64,000 nt of DNA, taken from assembly GCA_003605175.1 (NCBI GenBank), contig QWDA01000006.1, positions 1 to 64,000 of the forward strand, given 5' to 3'. Of the stretch, positions 7,844 to 17,112 are shown piece after piece. The stretch is from Paracoccaceae bacterium. GTDB lineage: Bacteria > Pseudomonadota > Alphaproteobacteria > Rhodobacterales > Rhodobacteraceae. Position 1 is the first letter of the stretch; the number at the start of each line of letters is the position of its first letter. A program made the position numbers and the translations under genes. The notes beneath the pieces are model-generated. The model saw only the letters and a list, made by a program, of their open reading frames with translations. It was not told where the DNA came from and did not search any database.

Positions 7844-9058
7844 TCACCGATCGATCTCGCCGAACACCACGTCCATCGTCCCGATGATCGCCGCCACGTC
7901 GGCGAGCTGGTGGCCCACCGCCACATGGTCCATCGCCTGCAGATGCAGGAACCCCGGCGCCCGCAGCTTGGCGCGGTAGGGCTTGTTGGTGCCGTCCGCC
8001 ACCAGATAGACCCCGAACTCGCCCTTCGGCGCCTCGACCGCGGCATAGACCTCGCCCGCCGGCACGTGGAACCCCTCGGTGTAGAGCTTGAAATGGTGGA
8101 TCAAGGCCTCCATCGAGGTCTTCATCTCCGCCCGCTTCGGCGGAGTGATCTTGCCCCGCGCCAGCACGTCGCCCTGCCCTTCCGGCTCCCGAAGCTTGGA
8201 GATGGCCTGCTTGATGATCGAGGTCGATTCCCGCATCTCCGCCATCCGGCAGAGGTAGCGGTCATAACAGTCGCCGTTCTTGCCCACCGGGATCCTGAAG
8301 TCGAACTCGTCGTAGCACTCGTAGGGCTGCGCGCGCCGCAGGTCCCAGGCCAGTCCCGAGCCACGCACCATCACGCCCGAGAAGCCCCAGTCGAGGATAT
8401 CCTGCTCGCTCACCACGCCGATATCGGCGTTGCGCTGCTTGAAGATCCGGTTCTCGGTCAGGAGGTCGTCGATATCGTCGAGATGGCCGGGGAATTCCTC
8501 GGCCCAGGTCTCGATATCGTCGATCAGCGCGGGCGGCAGGTCCTGATGCACCCCGCCCGGCCGGAAATAGGCGGCATGGAGCCGCGCCCCGCAGGCGCGC
8601 TCGTAGAACACCATCAGCTTCTCGCGCTCCTCGAAGCCCCAGAGCGGCGGCGTCAGAGCGCCCACGTCCATCGCCTGCGTGGTGACGTTGAGAAGGTGGT
8701 TCAGCACCCGCCCGATCTCCGAGTAAAGCACCCGGATCAGCGAGGCCCGCCGCGGCACCTCGACGCCCGTGAGCCTCTCGATGGCGAGGCACCAGGCATG
8801 CTCCTGGTTCATCGGCGCCACGTAGTCGAGCCGGTCGAGATAGGGCAGGTTCTGGAGATAGGTGCGGCTCTCCATCAGCTTCTCGGTGCCCCGGTGCAAC
8901 AGCCCGATATGCGGGTCGCAGCGCTCGACGATCTCACCGTCGAGCTCCAGCACCAGCCGCAAGACACCATGCGCCGCCGGGTGCTGCGGCCCGAAATTGA
9001 TGTTGAAATTCCGGATCTTCTGCTCGCCGGTCTGGGCGTCGTCGAACCTGCCGTCCAT
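7844..9058 (-). CDS. nuoD: NADH-quinone oxidoreductase subunit D
   Basis: 404 residues, usual length for the separate 49-kDa subunit (not the NuoCD fusion). Begins [40 protein letters not shown] near residues 18-37 is the quinone-site loop motif, and the [20 protein letters not shown] segment follows. Ends GEIDR, as is common. It forms the quinone-binding cavity with NuoB in the connecting part of complex I. The NDUFAF7-type methyltransferase at 56077-57153 belongs to a family that modifies an Arg of the mitochondrial homologue. Confidence 0.98.
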   Translation of the reverse strand: MDGRFDDAQTGEQKIRNFNINFGPQHPAAHGVLRLVLELDGEIVERCDPHIGLLHRGTEKLMESRTYLQNLPYLDRLDYVAPMNQEHAWCLAIERLTGVEVPRRASLIRVLYSEIGRVLNHLLNVTTQAMDVGALTPPLWGFEEREKLMVFYERACGARLHAAYFRPGGVHQDLPPALIDDIETWAEEFPGHLDDIDDLLTENRIFKQRNADIGVVSEQDILDWGFSGVMVRGSGLAWDLRRAQPYECYDEFDFRIPVGKNGDCYDRYLCRMAEMRESTSIIKQAISKLREPEGQGDVLARGKITPPKRAEMKTSMEALIHHFKLYTEGFHVPAGEVYAAVEAPKGEFGVYLVADGTNKPYRAKLRAPGFLHLQAMDHVAVGHQLADVAAIIGTMDVVFGEIDR

Positions 9059-9083
9059 GCCTACACCTTCCTCTACTGCCGCC

Positions 9084-9254
9084 TCAGGCGCCGTCCCAGT
9101 TGCGGAACGCCACGACCCAGAGCAGGATCACCGCTCCGAGCGGTATCACCGCCACCAGCGAAACCCACGGGTCGATCCCGACGCGCGGCAGGATTCTCGA
9201 AAACGGAAAGGCGACCAGTGCAGCCGCCACCAGGAGCCCGAAGACGATGCCCAT
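9084..9254 (-). CDS. 56-residue membrane protein between nuoC and nuoD
   Basis: Small gene of 57 codons. Its ATG at 9254 overlaps the nuoC stop (ATGA), and it ends 25 bp before nuoD. The product begins [16 protein letters not shown] and has two hydrophobic helices (about 2-17 and 30-50) joined by [12 protein letters not shown], ending FRNWDGA. Codon use matches the operon and coupling to nuoC is tight, so it is likely a real protein. Function unknown; small complex I accessory protein is a guess. Confidence 0.65.
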   Translation of the reverse strand: MGIVFGLLVAAALVAFPFSRILPRVGIDPWVSLVAVIPLGAVILLWVVAFRNWDGA

Positions 9255-9865
9255 CAGCCCGCCTTCTCCCCGGCCTTGTCGTCGCCCGGGAGCACATATT
9301 CCGCGCCCTCCCAGGGCGACATGAAATCGAACTGCCGGTATTCCTGCACCAGGCTCACCGGCTCGTAGACCACCCGCTTCTGCGCCTCGTCATAGCGCAC
9401 CTCGGTATAGCCCGTGGTCGGAAAGTCCTTCCTGAGCGGATAGCCCCGGAACCCGTAATCGGTGAGGATCCGCCGCAGGTCCGGATGGCCCGAGAACAGG
9501 ATGCCGAACATGTCGAACACCTCGCGCTCGAACCAGTTCGCGCTCGGATGGACCTCCACGATCGACGGCACCATCTCGTCCTCGCGCACCGCGAGCTTCA
9601 GCCGGATCCGGTGGTTCTGGTACATCGACAGGAAGTGATAGACCACGTCGAACCGCGCCTCGCGGCCGGGATGGTCCACCGCGGTGATGTCCACGAGCGT
9701 CGAGAAGCGGCAGTTCCGGTCGGCCTTGAGGAACTCGACGAAGCTCACCAGCGAGGTGGCCGTCACCTCCAGCGTCAGCTCGCCATGGGCCACCGCCCAG
9801 TTCAGCACGCAATCGGTGCGCTTCGCCTCGATATGCTGGCCAAGCTCGGTCAATGCTTCCGACAT
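9254..9865 (-). CDS. nuoC: NADH-quinone oxidoreductase subunit C
   Basis: 203 residues, the 30-kDa subunit. It carries the family signature around [20 protein letters not shown] (about 123-142). It is followed by the typical [17 protein letters not shown] region. Soluble, part of the connecting arm of complex I with NuoB and NuoD. Separate nuoC and nuoD are normal for alphaproteobacteria. nuoB lies 9 bp upstream and a small membrane gene is coupled to its stop. Confidence 0.98.
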   Translation of the reverse strand: MSEALTELGQHIEAKRTDCVLNWAVAHGELTLEVTATSLVSFVEFLKADRNCRFSTLVDITAVDHPGREARFDVVYHFLSMYQNHRIRLKLAVREDEMVPSIVEVHPSANWFEREVFDMFGILFSGHPDLRRILTDYGFRGYPLRKDFPTTGYTEVRYDEAQKRVVYEPVSLVQEYRQFDFMSPWEGAEYVLPGDDKAGEKAG

Positions 9866-9874
9866 GGGCGTCTC

Positions 9875-10441
<567 letters not shown>

Positions 10442-10463
10442 CTATGCCTTGCGCCGTGGATGG

Positions 10464-11243
10464 TCAACGCAGCTCCGCGTCCATTTCCCGTGGCGCGAGA
10501 AAGCGCTCTATGGCTTCGCGGTATTCCTTGAACGACCCGATATCATTGTGCGAGGCATCGTTGATGATCCGCCTTTGAACATTGGGCAGCGCCGCGAACA
10601 CCTCGCTATAGCGAGGCGGTACGACCTCGTCGTTCGACCCGTGGAGGATCAGGATTGGTGCATCGATCTTCGCGGCGTCTTCGAGCGAACGCCATGTCTG
10701 CACGAATGGCATTTGACAGGCCGGCAGGTAGCTGCGCTCCGACATCAGGCGGCACAGCCGATCGTAGGGTGCCGTCAGGATGACGCGATCCACCTCCCGG
10801 AGCGCCGCAACGTGAGTCGCGAGGCCGGTCCCAAGGGAGTATCCCTGAACGATCAGAGGCTTGCCGGGCCGCGACGCGTAGTCGGCCGCGGCCAGAGCGT
10901 CTTCCTTCAAGGCAGTTTCAGAGGGCTTTCCAGAACGTCCCGCACCACCGCGATATTCGAGGGCCACGATGTGCCGGTCGGCAGAGATATGTCCTTCGAA
11001 CGCATTCTCAAAGAGCGACAGGCTCCCCGCGTTCCCCATGAAATAGAGAACAACGGGGCCTGCACCTTCACGTTCCTGCACGTAAACGGGAACGCCATTG
11101 TCGTTCGCGATCTCAATGCGTTCGAACCCGTCAAGAACACTTTCGTCCGCCAGAAACGGATAGATGAAGCGCGGGTGCAGGACGATCATCGCTGCGGCGT
11201 AGGCGATACATGCACCAATGATCCCGAAAAGCAGATGCTTCAC
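10464..11243 (-). CDS. Alpha/beta hydrolase inserted between nuoA and nuoB
   Basis: 259 residues. An N-terminal hydrophobic helix (about 4-22) probably anchors it to the membrane. The nucleophile elbow GYSLG (VQGYSLGTGLATHV, about 150-163) holds the catalytic Ser, LILHGSNDEVVPP near 208-220 the acid, and DASHNDI near 238 the His. It resembles the BEM46/ABHD13-like serine hydrolases. It sits 27 bp after nuoA and 55 bp before nuoB on the same strand, an unusual position because nuoA-nuoB are normally adjacent. G+C is visibly lower than in nuoA and nuoB, suggesting insertion. Substrate unknown. Confidence 0.88.
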   Translation of the reverse strand: MKHLLFGIIGACIAYAAAMIVLHPRFIYPFLADESVLDGFERIEIANDNGVPVYVQEREGAGPVVLYFMGNAGSLSLFENAFEGHISADRHIVALEYRGGAGRSGKPSETALKEDALAAADYASRPGKPLIVQGYSLGTGLATHVAALREVDRVILTAPYDRLCRLMSERSYLPACQMPFVQTWRSLEDAAKIDAPILILHGSNDEVVPPRYSEVFAALPNVQRRIINDASHNDIGSFKEYREAIERFLAPREMDAELR

Positions 11244-11270
11244 CGCCGCCGCCCGCTCCTCAGAAGACTG

Positions 11271-11636
11271 TCACTCCCAGTCCATCGCCCCCTTCTTCCA
11301 CTCATAGGCGAAGCCCGCGGTCAGGACGCCGAGGAATACCATCATCGACCAGAACGCCGCATCCGTGAGGCTGCCGAAGGCCACTGCCCAGGGAAACAGG
11401 AAGGCGATCTCCAGATCGAAGATGATGAACAGGATTGACACCAGGTAGAACCGCACGTCGAACTTCATCCGCGCGTCGTCGAAGGCGTTGAAGCCGCATT
11501 CGTAGGCCGAGACCTTCTCCGGATCCGGGTTCCGCACCGCGATGACCACGGCCGCCAGGATCAGCACCAGCCCGAGCCCGACGGCGAGCGCAAGGAAGAT
11601 CAGGATCGGCAGGTATTCCCGGAGGATATCGTCCAT
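11271..11636 (-). CDS. nuoA: NADH-quinone oxidoreductase subunit A
   Basis: 121 residues with three transmembrane helices, first gene of the operon. The signature [20 protein letters not shown] (about 45-64) and [11 protein letters not shown] (about 73-83) are the NuoA/ND3 loop that closes the quinone site. A sigma-70-like promoter is proposed just upstream (11666-11694). Transcription runs leftward through nuoB-C-D-E-F. Confidence 0.98.
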   Translation of the reverse strand: MDDILREYLPILIFLALAVGLGLVLILAAVVIAVRNPDPEKVSAYECGFNAFDDARMKFDVRFYLVSILFIIFDLEIAFLFPWAVAFGSLTDAAFWSMMVFLGVLTAGFAYEWKKGAMDWE

Positions 11637-11665
11637 TGCAGGGGGCTCCCGTACGGTCTCGGCCC

Positions 11666-11694
11666 TGCTTACGCCGCGGCGCGCGCCTGGTCAA
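11666..11694 (-). promoter_or_regulatory. Putative promoter of the nuo operon
   Basis: On the minus strand TTGACC (11689-11694), a 17-bp spacer, then TAAGCA (11666-11671). The predicted start is about 20 bases upstream of nuoA. The -35 matches consensus at five of six positions; the -10 is weak. No transcript data support it. Confidence 0.4.
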
Positions 11695-12194
11695 TGCGAG
11701 GCGCGGACCGCCCGCGCCCGGCACCGGGAGGATGCGCCGGGCGCGGTAAGGCGGGGCCGGACCGTACCCCGGCCCGGCCCCTTGTCACCCTCCCCCTTCG
11801 CCGCCGCAGGTGCGGATCACGCCCGCAGGCCGGGTCGAAATGCCCCCGGCCCGGACCCCGGCATCGCGCGGCCAGCCCGACCGCCATGCATGGGCCCTCC
11901 AACGGAACGAAGAAGGTCACCAATTACCCCCTCACGAAAAGACAACAGCTCTGAAATCAACGCTTTCACGGGGTCTCAACTCACAATGCACACGAACCGC
12001 CCCGCACTCCCAAAACCCTGGAGCATCCTGAACGGTACGATTCGCACATTGCCCCGGGAGGCGTGAGCCGAGAGTTAGCGAAGCGTCAAAGCAACGGTAA
12101 TTCCTTTCCAATTCTTGCTTTTCGGCCGCCTCCACGAAAGAAAACATCTCCCCGGGGGCGCCCGCCCGAGCCCGCCGCGCCCGCCGCGCGGCGG

Positions 12195-12224
12195 GCGAGA
12201 GAAGGACATGCGCCGCAGGCGCTC
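12195..12224 (-). repeat. 3'-end hairpin repeat, box E copy 1
   Basis: Read on the minus strand it is GAGCGCCTGCGGCGCATGTC followed by CTTCTCTCGC: a GCGCC-TGC-GGCGC hairpin then a pyrimidine run. The same element lies at 15220-15250. Both begin about 17-19 bp after a minus-strand stop codon, so a role in transcription termination or 3' processing is likely. Confidence 0.6.
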
Positions 12225-12242
12225 ATTTCCGGAAGTCCCGCC

Positions 12243-12953
12243 TCACCCGGCGAGCCGTGCCCGCAGCGCCTCCGCCTCGCCGCTCCGCGCGACCTCGCGC
12301 AGCGCCTTGCCGAGATACCCCGCCGAGAGCGCCGGCAGATATGCCCGCGCCGCCGCCGCGCCGATCCCCCGCGCCGCGAGAAACAGCGCCAGCGCATGGG
12401 CCCGCGACGGCTGCGTCATGTAGCCGAGCCAGCCCGCCTGCTCCGCCCCGGCCATCGCGATCACCCCGAAGCCGCAGGAAATCATGTGCAGGTCGGTCGC
12501 CAGCTCCTCCGCTTCCGGCCCGCCCGGCGGATATTCGTCGATCCGGTGCAGCACATGGTGCATCAGCTCGTGGGTCATCAGCGCCAGGAAAGCCACCGGT
12601 TGCCGCATGAGAGCCGGGTCGTAACGGATGATCCCGCCCGCCTCCCCCGCGCGCTCCCAGCTTCCGGCCCGGCCCGACAGGGCGTTGTAGTCGAGCCGGT
12701 ATTCCGGCGCCGGGCCCTCGGACGGGGCCACCGAGATCGTCTCGCCATCGAGCCCGAGCAGCCGTTTCAGATCCTCCGCGATCCGCCGTGCCGTCGCCGG
12801 ATCCTCTCCTTTCGGCGCGGTGATGAACTCCCGCGTCGGCAGCACGAGCGGCGTCTCCCTCGTCAACAGCCCATGATCCGCGGCCCAGTCGAAATTCTCG
12901 ACGATCCAGCCCCTGAGATCCTCCGACACCGGGTAGCGCCTACGAAAGATCAT
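12243..12953 (-). CDS. HELMH-motif metalloprotease-like protein, function unknown
   Basis: 236 residues, no signal peptide. The motif THELMHHVLHRIDEYPPG (about 128-145) contains HExxH (HELMH), the zinc-binding core of many metallopeptidases. A Glu-rich PEAEELATDLHMISCGFGV follows about 20 residues later and could supply the third ligand. Otherwise conserved-hypothetical in appearance. It is followed by repeat box E. Peptidase activity is inference from the motif. Confidence 0.65.
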   Translation of the reverse strand: MIFRRRYPVSEDLRGWIVENFDWAADHGLLTRETPLVLPTREFITAPKGEDPATARRIAEDLKRLLGLDGETISVAPSEGPAPEYRLDYNALSGRAGSWERAGEAGGIIRYDPALMRQPVAFLALMTHELMHHVLHRIDEYPPGGPEAEELATDLHMISCGFGVIAMAGAEQAGWLGYMTQPSRAHALALFLAARGIGAAAARAYLPALSAGYLGKALREVARSGEAEALRARLAG

Positions 12954-12973
12954 GCCACCCGCCGAACCGCGCC

Positions 12974-13624
12974 TCAGCCATCCCGGGCCTCGTAGAACTC
13001 CCGCGCATAGAGCGCCTCGCCCGGCCCCGGCAGGCTCGCGCGGAACGCCGCCCGCGCCGCGATCCGCCCGTACCAGGCTTCAAGCGCCGGAAAGCCCTCG
13101 ATCCGCGCGAAGTGCCGCGCCATGTAGACCGCCTGCCCCACCGCCACATCCGCCGCCGAGAACCCGCCATCCAGCAGGAATTCCCGCCCCCGAAGCCGCC
13201 CCTCCAGCGCCGCATGGCATTTCCCGATCCGCGCCGCCTCGAGCTTCATCACCACCGGCGAGCGCATGTGGTCCTCGTAGAGCATCACATGCTGCTGCGT
13301 CAGCGCCGCCACATGCTGGCTCACCGTCTCCGCGAAATGCAGCCAGATCAGCCAGTCCGCCCGCTCCGGATCGCCCGGCGCCCGCCCGAGCCCCGCCTCC
13401 GGAAACCGCTCGCACAACACTTCCAGAATCGCCCCCGATTCCCAGACCACCCGCCCGTCGATCTCCAGCGCCGGCACCCGCCCCACCGGATGCAAGGCCA
13501 GATACTCCGGCGCCCGGAGCGACTTGTCGAACGGATGCAGCACCAGCTCGAACGGCACCCCGATCTCGTGCAACAGCCACAACACCCGCATCGACCGCGA
13601 TTGCGGGCAATGATGCAGCCGCAT
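12974..13624 (-). CDS. Glutathione S-transferase family protein
   Basis: 216 residues from ATG 13624. The N-terminal thioredoxin fold (1-75) starts MRLHHCPQSRSMRVLWLLHE and has VGRVPALEIDG (about 47-57) and the GSH-binding ESGAILEVL (62-70). The C-terminal helical domain (85-205) includes FSAADVAVGQAVYMARHF (155-172), the GST C-domain core. It ends 20 bp before the neighbouring start at 12953, so the two form a short minus-strand pair. Substrate unknown. Confidence 0.92.
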   Translation of the reverse strand: MRLHHCPQSRSMRVLWLLHEIGVPFELVLHPFDKSLRAPEYLALHPVGRVPALEIDGRVVWESGAILEVLCERFPEAGLGRAPGDPERADWLIWLHFAETVSQHVAALTQQHVMLYEDHMRSPVVMKLEAARIGKCHAALEGRLRGREFLLDGGFSAADVAVGQAVYMARHFARIEGFPALEAWYGRIAARAAFRASLPGPGEALYAREFYEARDG

Positions 13625-13745
13625 CACGCCGCGCCCTCCGCACCCGGCGGCCGGACCGGCGCGTTCCGGCCACGGTTCACGATCGGGATCCTGTGAAACA
13701 CGGATTTTCCTTTCCCAATTGGACGTTGCCGACCACCCTGCCCTC

Positions 13746-14477
13746 ATGCGCGAAGAGACCCGCAACATCCACGACCCGGACTTCGTCAAGGAAGTTTTCG
13801 ACCGCTGCGGCCGCAACTACCGCTACTGGAGCGCGGTCGCCTCCTTCGGCTTCATCCGCCGCTGGCGCCGGCAATGCGTCGCGTCCCTCCCGCTCCCGGA
13901 CAGCCACGGCACGCAGGGCGTCGACCTCATGGCCGGCACCGGCGAGGTCTGGCCGCATCTCCTCCGGCGCCATCCCGGCATCGCCCGGATCACCGCCATC
14001 GACATCTCGCACCAGATGCATCTTCAGGCCGTCGCCCGCCTGCATCGCGGCCGCGAAAACCGGATCGAGCATCTCGAGGCCAATGTCCTCACCCGGGACC
14101 TGCCCGGGGCCAGCGCCGATTTCGTCGTCGCCACCTTCGGCCTGAAAACCTTCGATCCCGCGCAGCAGCGCCGCCTCGCCGCCCAGATCGCCCGGCTCCT
14201 CCGCCCCGGCGGCGGCTTCGCGCTGGTCGAGGCCACCGACCCGACGGGCTGGGCCCTGCGCCCGCTCTACCGCTTCTATCTGGACCGCGTCCTGCCGCTC
14301 GTCGAACGCCTCTTCCTCCGGGGCGCACAGGATTTCGCGATGCTCGGCATCTACACACGCGGCTTCCGCGATTGCGGCCAGATGGCCGAGGCGTTGCGGG
14401 CCGAGGGCCTCACGGTCACCGAAACCCGGCTGTTCTTCGGCTGCGCCGGCCTCCTCTCGGGCCGAAAGCCCGCCTGA
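13746..14477 (+). CDS. Class I SAM-dependent methyltransferase (UbiE-like)
   Basis: 243 residues from ATG 13746; a TTG at 13719 would add nine residues without support. Motif I GVDLMAGTGEVWPHLL (about 59-74) binds SAM, ITAIDISHQM (about 86-95) is motif II, and LLRPGGGFALVEATDP (about 153-168) is the post-motif strand. The overall pattern resembles UbiE/COQ5-type enzymes (DVMAGTGD, GGxxxxLE). True ubiE is usually found with ubiB, so this is probably a paralogue. It is convergent with the macrodomain gene, 5 bp away. Confidence 0.85.
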   Translation: MREETRNIHDPDFVKEVFDRCGRNYRYWSAVASFGFIRRWRRQCVASLPLPDSHGTQGVDLMAGTGEVWPHLLRRHPGIARITAIDISHQMHLQAVARLHRGRENRIEHLEANVLTRDLPGASADFVVATFGLKTFDPAQQRRLAAQIARLLRPGGGFALVEATDPTGWALRPLYRFYLDRVLPLVERLFLRGAQDFAMLGIYTRGFRDCGQMAEALRAEGLTVTETRLFFGCAGLLSGRKPA

Positions 14478-14482
14478 TCCGC

Positions 14483-14992
14483 TCACCGCCCCGCCGCCTT
14501 CATCGCATTCCCCAGATGCCGCGCGGTCCGCTCATCGAAGGCCACGAGCGTCACCGAGATCCGTCCCTCCGCAACAGCCGTCTCGCGCAGAAGCGTCTCC
14601 ACCGCGATCCGCGCTGCCCGGTCCGGCGGAAATCCGAAAACACCCGTCGAGATCGCCGGAAAGGCCAGGCTCGCCGCCCCCAGCTCCTCGGCCAGGGCCA
14701 GCGAGCGCCGGTAGCACGCGGCCAGCAACGCGTCCTCCCCCGTCTCCCCGCCGCGCCAGACCGGCCCCACAGTGTGGATCACCCAGCGCGCCGGCAGGTC
14801 GTGGCCCGAAGTCGCCTTCGCTTCCCCGGTCTCGCAGCCGCCGAGCCCCCGGCACTCCGCCAGGAGCCCCGGCCCGGCGGCCCGATGGATCGCCCCGTCC
14901 ACCCCGCCGCCGCCCAGAAGCGACCGGTTCGCCGCATTGACGATCGCATCGACCTGAAGCCGCGTGATATCCCCCTCGACGATCCCGATCAT
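14483..14992 (-). CDS. Macrodomain protein, O-acetyl-ADP-ribose deacetylase type
   Basis: 169 residues; ATG 14992 has GGGGAGG five bases upstream. The whole protein is one macrodomain: [20 protein letters not shown] (4-23), [16 protein letters not shown] (24-39) and [13 protein letters not shown] (112-124), the three ADP-ribose-binding loops of the YmdB/MacroD class. Expected to remove acetyl or ADP-ribosyl groups from ADP-ribose adducts. No toxin or transferase partner is adjacent. Confidence 0.93.
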   Translation of the reverse strand: MIGIVEGDITRLQVDAIVNAANRSLLGGGGVDGAIHRAAGPGLLAECRGLGGCETGEAKATSGHDLPARWVIHTVGPVWRGGETGEDALLAACYRRSLALAEELGAASLAFPAISTGVFGFPPDRAARIAVETLLRETAVAEGRISVTLVAFDERTARHLGNAMKAAGR

Positions 14993-15027
14993 CGCCGCCT
15001 CCCCGAAACCCGGTTCTCGCCGCACGG

Positions 15028-15074
15028 GTCAAGGCCGCCGCAGGCGCCGCCGAAGGCGGGCGAAGCGCCTTGAC
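15028..15074. repeat. Inverted repeat with GTCAAGGC/GCCTTGAC ends
   Basis: The 8-bp ends GTCAAGGC (15028-15035) and GCCTTGAC (15067-15074) are perfect inverted copies enclosing about 31 bp of GC-rich sequence with its own GCCGCCGAAGGCGG hairpin. It lies between the macrodomain start and the ASCH gene stop. Purpose unknown. Confidence 0.5.
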
Positions 15075-15219
15075 GCGGGCGGCGGGAACCCAACGCTCGA
15101 ACTGGCCCTGCCGGGCAGCCCTGCCCGTCAGGGCCTCTCGGCCAAATGCCACCGCCCCCGCCAAAGCCGACGCCGGGCACAAGGCGCCCACCCGAGCGCC
15201 CGGCGCGCCAGCGCAGGGC

Positions 15220-15250
15220 GCGAGAGGAAGGAAATGCGCCGCAGGCGCTC
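15220..15250 (-). repeat. 3'-end hairpin repeat, box E copy 2
   Basis: Near-identical to 12195-12224 (one inserted base and one substitution in about 30). On the minus strand a GCGCC-TGC-GGCGC hairpin is followed by ATTTCCTTCCTCTCGC. It starts 17 bp after the stop of the ASCH gene. Confidence 0.6.
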
Positions 15251-15266
15251 CGCCGGATCACGCCCC

Positions 15267-15677
15267 TCACCCGAAATCCTCCACCAGCCGGAACCGCTCG
15301 CAAACCAGCAACATCTCCGGATCCCAGCCGCCGTTCCGCTCGAAATATCCCCGGTGCCCCGCCTGCCAGCCCGCCAGGGTCGCGTCCTCCCCCTCGGCCA
15401 GCGCGAAATCCGCATTCACGTCGCGGAACCGCCGCACCGAGACCTCCAGCGTCTCGATCACCAGGGCCGGCGTCCCGTCCCAGTTCAGCGAGATGTCCCT
15501 CCGCCCCACCACGGGCAGCGCCGCCCCCTCGGCCTCGTAGTCGCGCAGATCTCCGCAGGTCGCCACCTTCCGCCCCGCCCGCACCAGCGCCAGGAGCCGG
15601 TCGCACAGCTCCCGGCTATCCCCGAAGGTGAACGTATCCGCCCCGGGATACCGCGCCAGCGCCTCTTCCAGGGTCAT
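15267..15677 (-). CDS. ASCH-domain protein
   Basis: 136 residues from ATG 15677; ATGs at 15692 and 15683 would add a few residues. The N-terminus has YPGADTFTFGDSRELCDRLL and KVATCGDLRDY. It then has ISLNWDGTPALVIETLEVSV, the beta-barrel pattern of ASCH domains (PUA-like fold, proposed RNA or nucleotide binding). The end reads RGYFERNGGWDPEMLLVCERF, also typical. Role unknown. Box E follows its stop. Confidence 0.8.
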   Translation of the reverse strand: MTLEEALARYPGADTFTFGDSRELCDRLLALVRAGRKVATCGDLRDYEAEGAALPVVGRRDISLNWDGTPALVIETLEVSVRRFRDVNADFALAEGEDATLAGWQAGHRGYFERNGGWDPEMLLVCERFRLVEDFG

Positions 15678-15875
15678 GCCCATGCCACACACCGCGTGGT
15701 TTCGCCGAAAGCTCTTGCCCGAACGCCCGCATTCCGGCTACCAGCGCCCCGACTGAAACCGGAACCGCGAGGGAACCGATGTTCCTGGTATCGCAGCACG
15801 GAAGCAAACGCCCCCCCGTCCGGACCTGATCCGAACGGGGCGACGCCCCTCATCCCATCCCGTTTCAGAGAGACC

Positions 15876-15891
15876 CCCCGCGATCGCGGGG
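15876..15891. promoter_or_regulatory. Perfect 16-bp palindrome over the ribosome site of the next gene
   Basis: CCCCGCGATCGCGGGG is a perfect palindrome ending 7 bp before ATG 15899. The only ribosome-binding candidate, GGGG at 15888-15891, is its right arm. In RNA it would form a hairpin hiding the site; in DNA it could bind a dimeric protein. Confidence 0.45.
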
Positions 15892-15898
15892 ACCCATC

Positions 15899-16294
15899 AT
15901 GTACATCCGTTTCGTCACGCCTTACTGGAGCGACGATTGTCGTTCGCACGTGGGATTCTTCCGCGCGGTCCGCGATGTGTACCGACGCCACTCCCCTGAC
16001 GATTGGCGGGTGGGCGAGCTCGGTCGCCAGTACGACTGGTTCAACGAACGCCTCGCGGTCCCGGACAGGCTCGCGCGGAAAGTCGGCCGCCACGGCCTGC
16101 GCCCGGGCGTCTGCTGGTTCCGCGACCGTGCCGCCGAACACGTGAGCCGGGCGCGCTATGCCTGCTGGCTGATCGAGGACATGGGGCTCCCGATCCGCGA
16201 ACTGCGGAGCGACCGCCCCGGTACCCGGATCTGGGAGGACGCCCACCAGATCGTCGCGATCCCGGAGCGCGACCGGCAGGTCCGGCGCCTCTGA
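15899..16294 (+). CDS. Hypothetical protein
   Basis: 131 residues, basic and rich in Arg and Trp, no membrane segment. It begins MYIRFVTPYWSDDCRSHVGF and contains GVCWFRDRAAEHVSRARYAC and WEDAHQIVAIPERDRQVRRL. I do not recognise a domain. Codon use is typical of the genome, so it is likely expressed. A perfect palindrome lies immediately upstream and overlaps the ribosome site. It is convergent with the EcsC gene. Confidence 0.65.
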   Translation: MYIRFVTPYWSDDCRSHVGFFRAVRDVYRRHSPDDWRVGELGRQYDWFNERLAVPDRLARKVGRHGLRPGVCWFRDRAAEHVSRARYACWLIEDMGLPIRELRSDRPGTRIWEDAHQIVAIPERDRQVRRL

Positions 16295-16311
16295 ACCTGC
16301 GGCGAGGCGGC

Positions 16312-17112
16312 TCACCCCGCCTCGTCCCGCACATCGGTCACCTCGCCGCGCAGGATCCCCTCCTGCACCGCCAGCCAGCGCTCGCGATAGGCGTGGCGCG
16401 CCGACAGCGCCACGTCGTTCTGGAACGCCGCGTTCACCCCGGCGCCGATCGCCGCGCCGACGAAGGGCGCGAGCTGCCCCACCTTCCGCGCCGAAAGATT
16501 GGTGCCCAGCACCTGCGCCACCCGTCGCGACGCCGCCTGCGCGCCCGCGCTCTGGCCAGTCATCTGCACGATCCGCCCCCAGCTTTCCGCCGGCAGGTCG
16601 GTCCGGTCCGCCGAAAGCCGCGCCAGCGCCGCCGCCTTCTCCCCGGCCGAATTGGCCCCGGCAAGCTGCAGCACGTCGAGGATGAACACCCGCTCCGCCG
16701 GCACATCGGCGCCGAACCCGTAGCAGAGCCCGGTCAGCCGCGCGGTCCGGAGCGCCAGGGTGATCGTCGCCGGCACGTCCACCGCCAGCCCCGCCGCGCC
16801 GAAGGCGCCCGCCGCCGCGCCCCCCGTCGCGGCATAGCCCAGGGCCCAGCGCCGGATATCCGCCGCCGCCCCGTCGCAGGCCACAAGATCCGCGAAATCG
16901 TGGTCGAGCGCCGCCCGGCGGATCGAGGCCGAGGCCGCCCAGTCCGCCGCCGCCAGCGCCGCCTCCACCGCCTCGGGCGGGATCAGCCGGTTGGTCACGA
17001 AGGAGACCGGCCGCGCCAGCGCCCGGAGCGCGCGGGGCACCACCGAAGGCGCGGCGGCACGGTAGGAATCCTGCTCCGCCAGCACCGCCGAAAGATAGCT
17101 CTCTTCAGTCAT
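16312..17112 (-). CDS. EcsC family protein
   Basis: 266 residues; ATG 17112 overlaps the upstream stop (ATGA). Ala-rich, with two moderately hydrophobic regions (about 92-122, GYAATGGAAAGAFGAAGLAV, and about 208-228, LAPFVGAAIGAGVNAAFQND). These match the glycine-rich pore-like segments of the EcsC family. EcsC is linked in Bacillus to an ABC exporter, but most proteobacterial members are uncharacterised. Coupled to the LprI-like gene at 17112-17585. Confidence 0.85.
   Translation of the reverse strand: MTEESYLSAVLAEQDSYRAAAPSVVPRALRALARPVSFVTNRLIPPEAVEAALAAADWAASASIRRAALDHDFADLVACDGAAADIRRWALGYAATGGAAAGAFGAAGLAVDVPATITLALRTARLTGLCYGFGADVPAERVFILDVLQLAGANSAGEKAAALARLSADRTDLPAESWGRIVQMTGQSAGAQAASRRVAQVLGTNLSARKVGQLAPFVGAAIGAGVNAAFQNDVALSARHAYRERWLAVQEGILRGEVTDVRDEAG

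Larger units (their letters stand above)
11637..12242. other. 606-bp intergenic region upstream of nuoA
   Basis: Contains the proposed nuo promoter at its left end. The part from about 11910 to 12130 is noticeably richer in A+T than the rest and could hold further regulatory sites. A 71-codon minus-strand frame (11932-12147) starts right against a purine run and has atypical codons, so it is not called. A hairpin repeat (12195-12224) lies at the right end, just past the stop of the gene at 12243. Confidence 0.5.

Noticed and set aside
11932-12147. 71-codon minus-strand frame in the nuoA upstream region
   Set aside because: The purine run abuts the ATG with no spacing, codons differ from genome use, and the product resembles nothing; kept only as part of the intergenic description.
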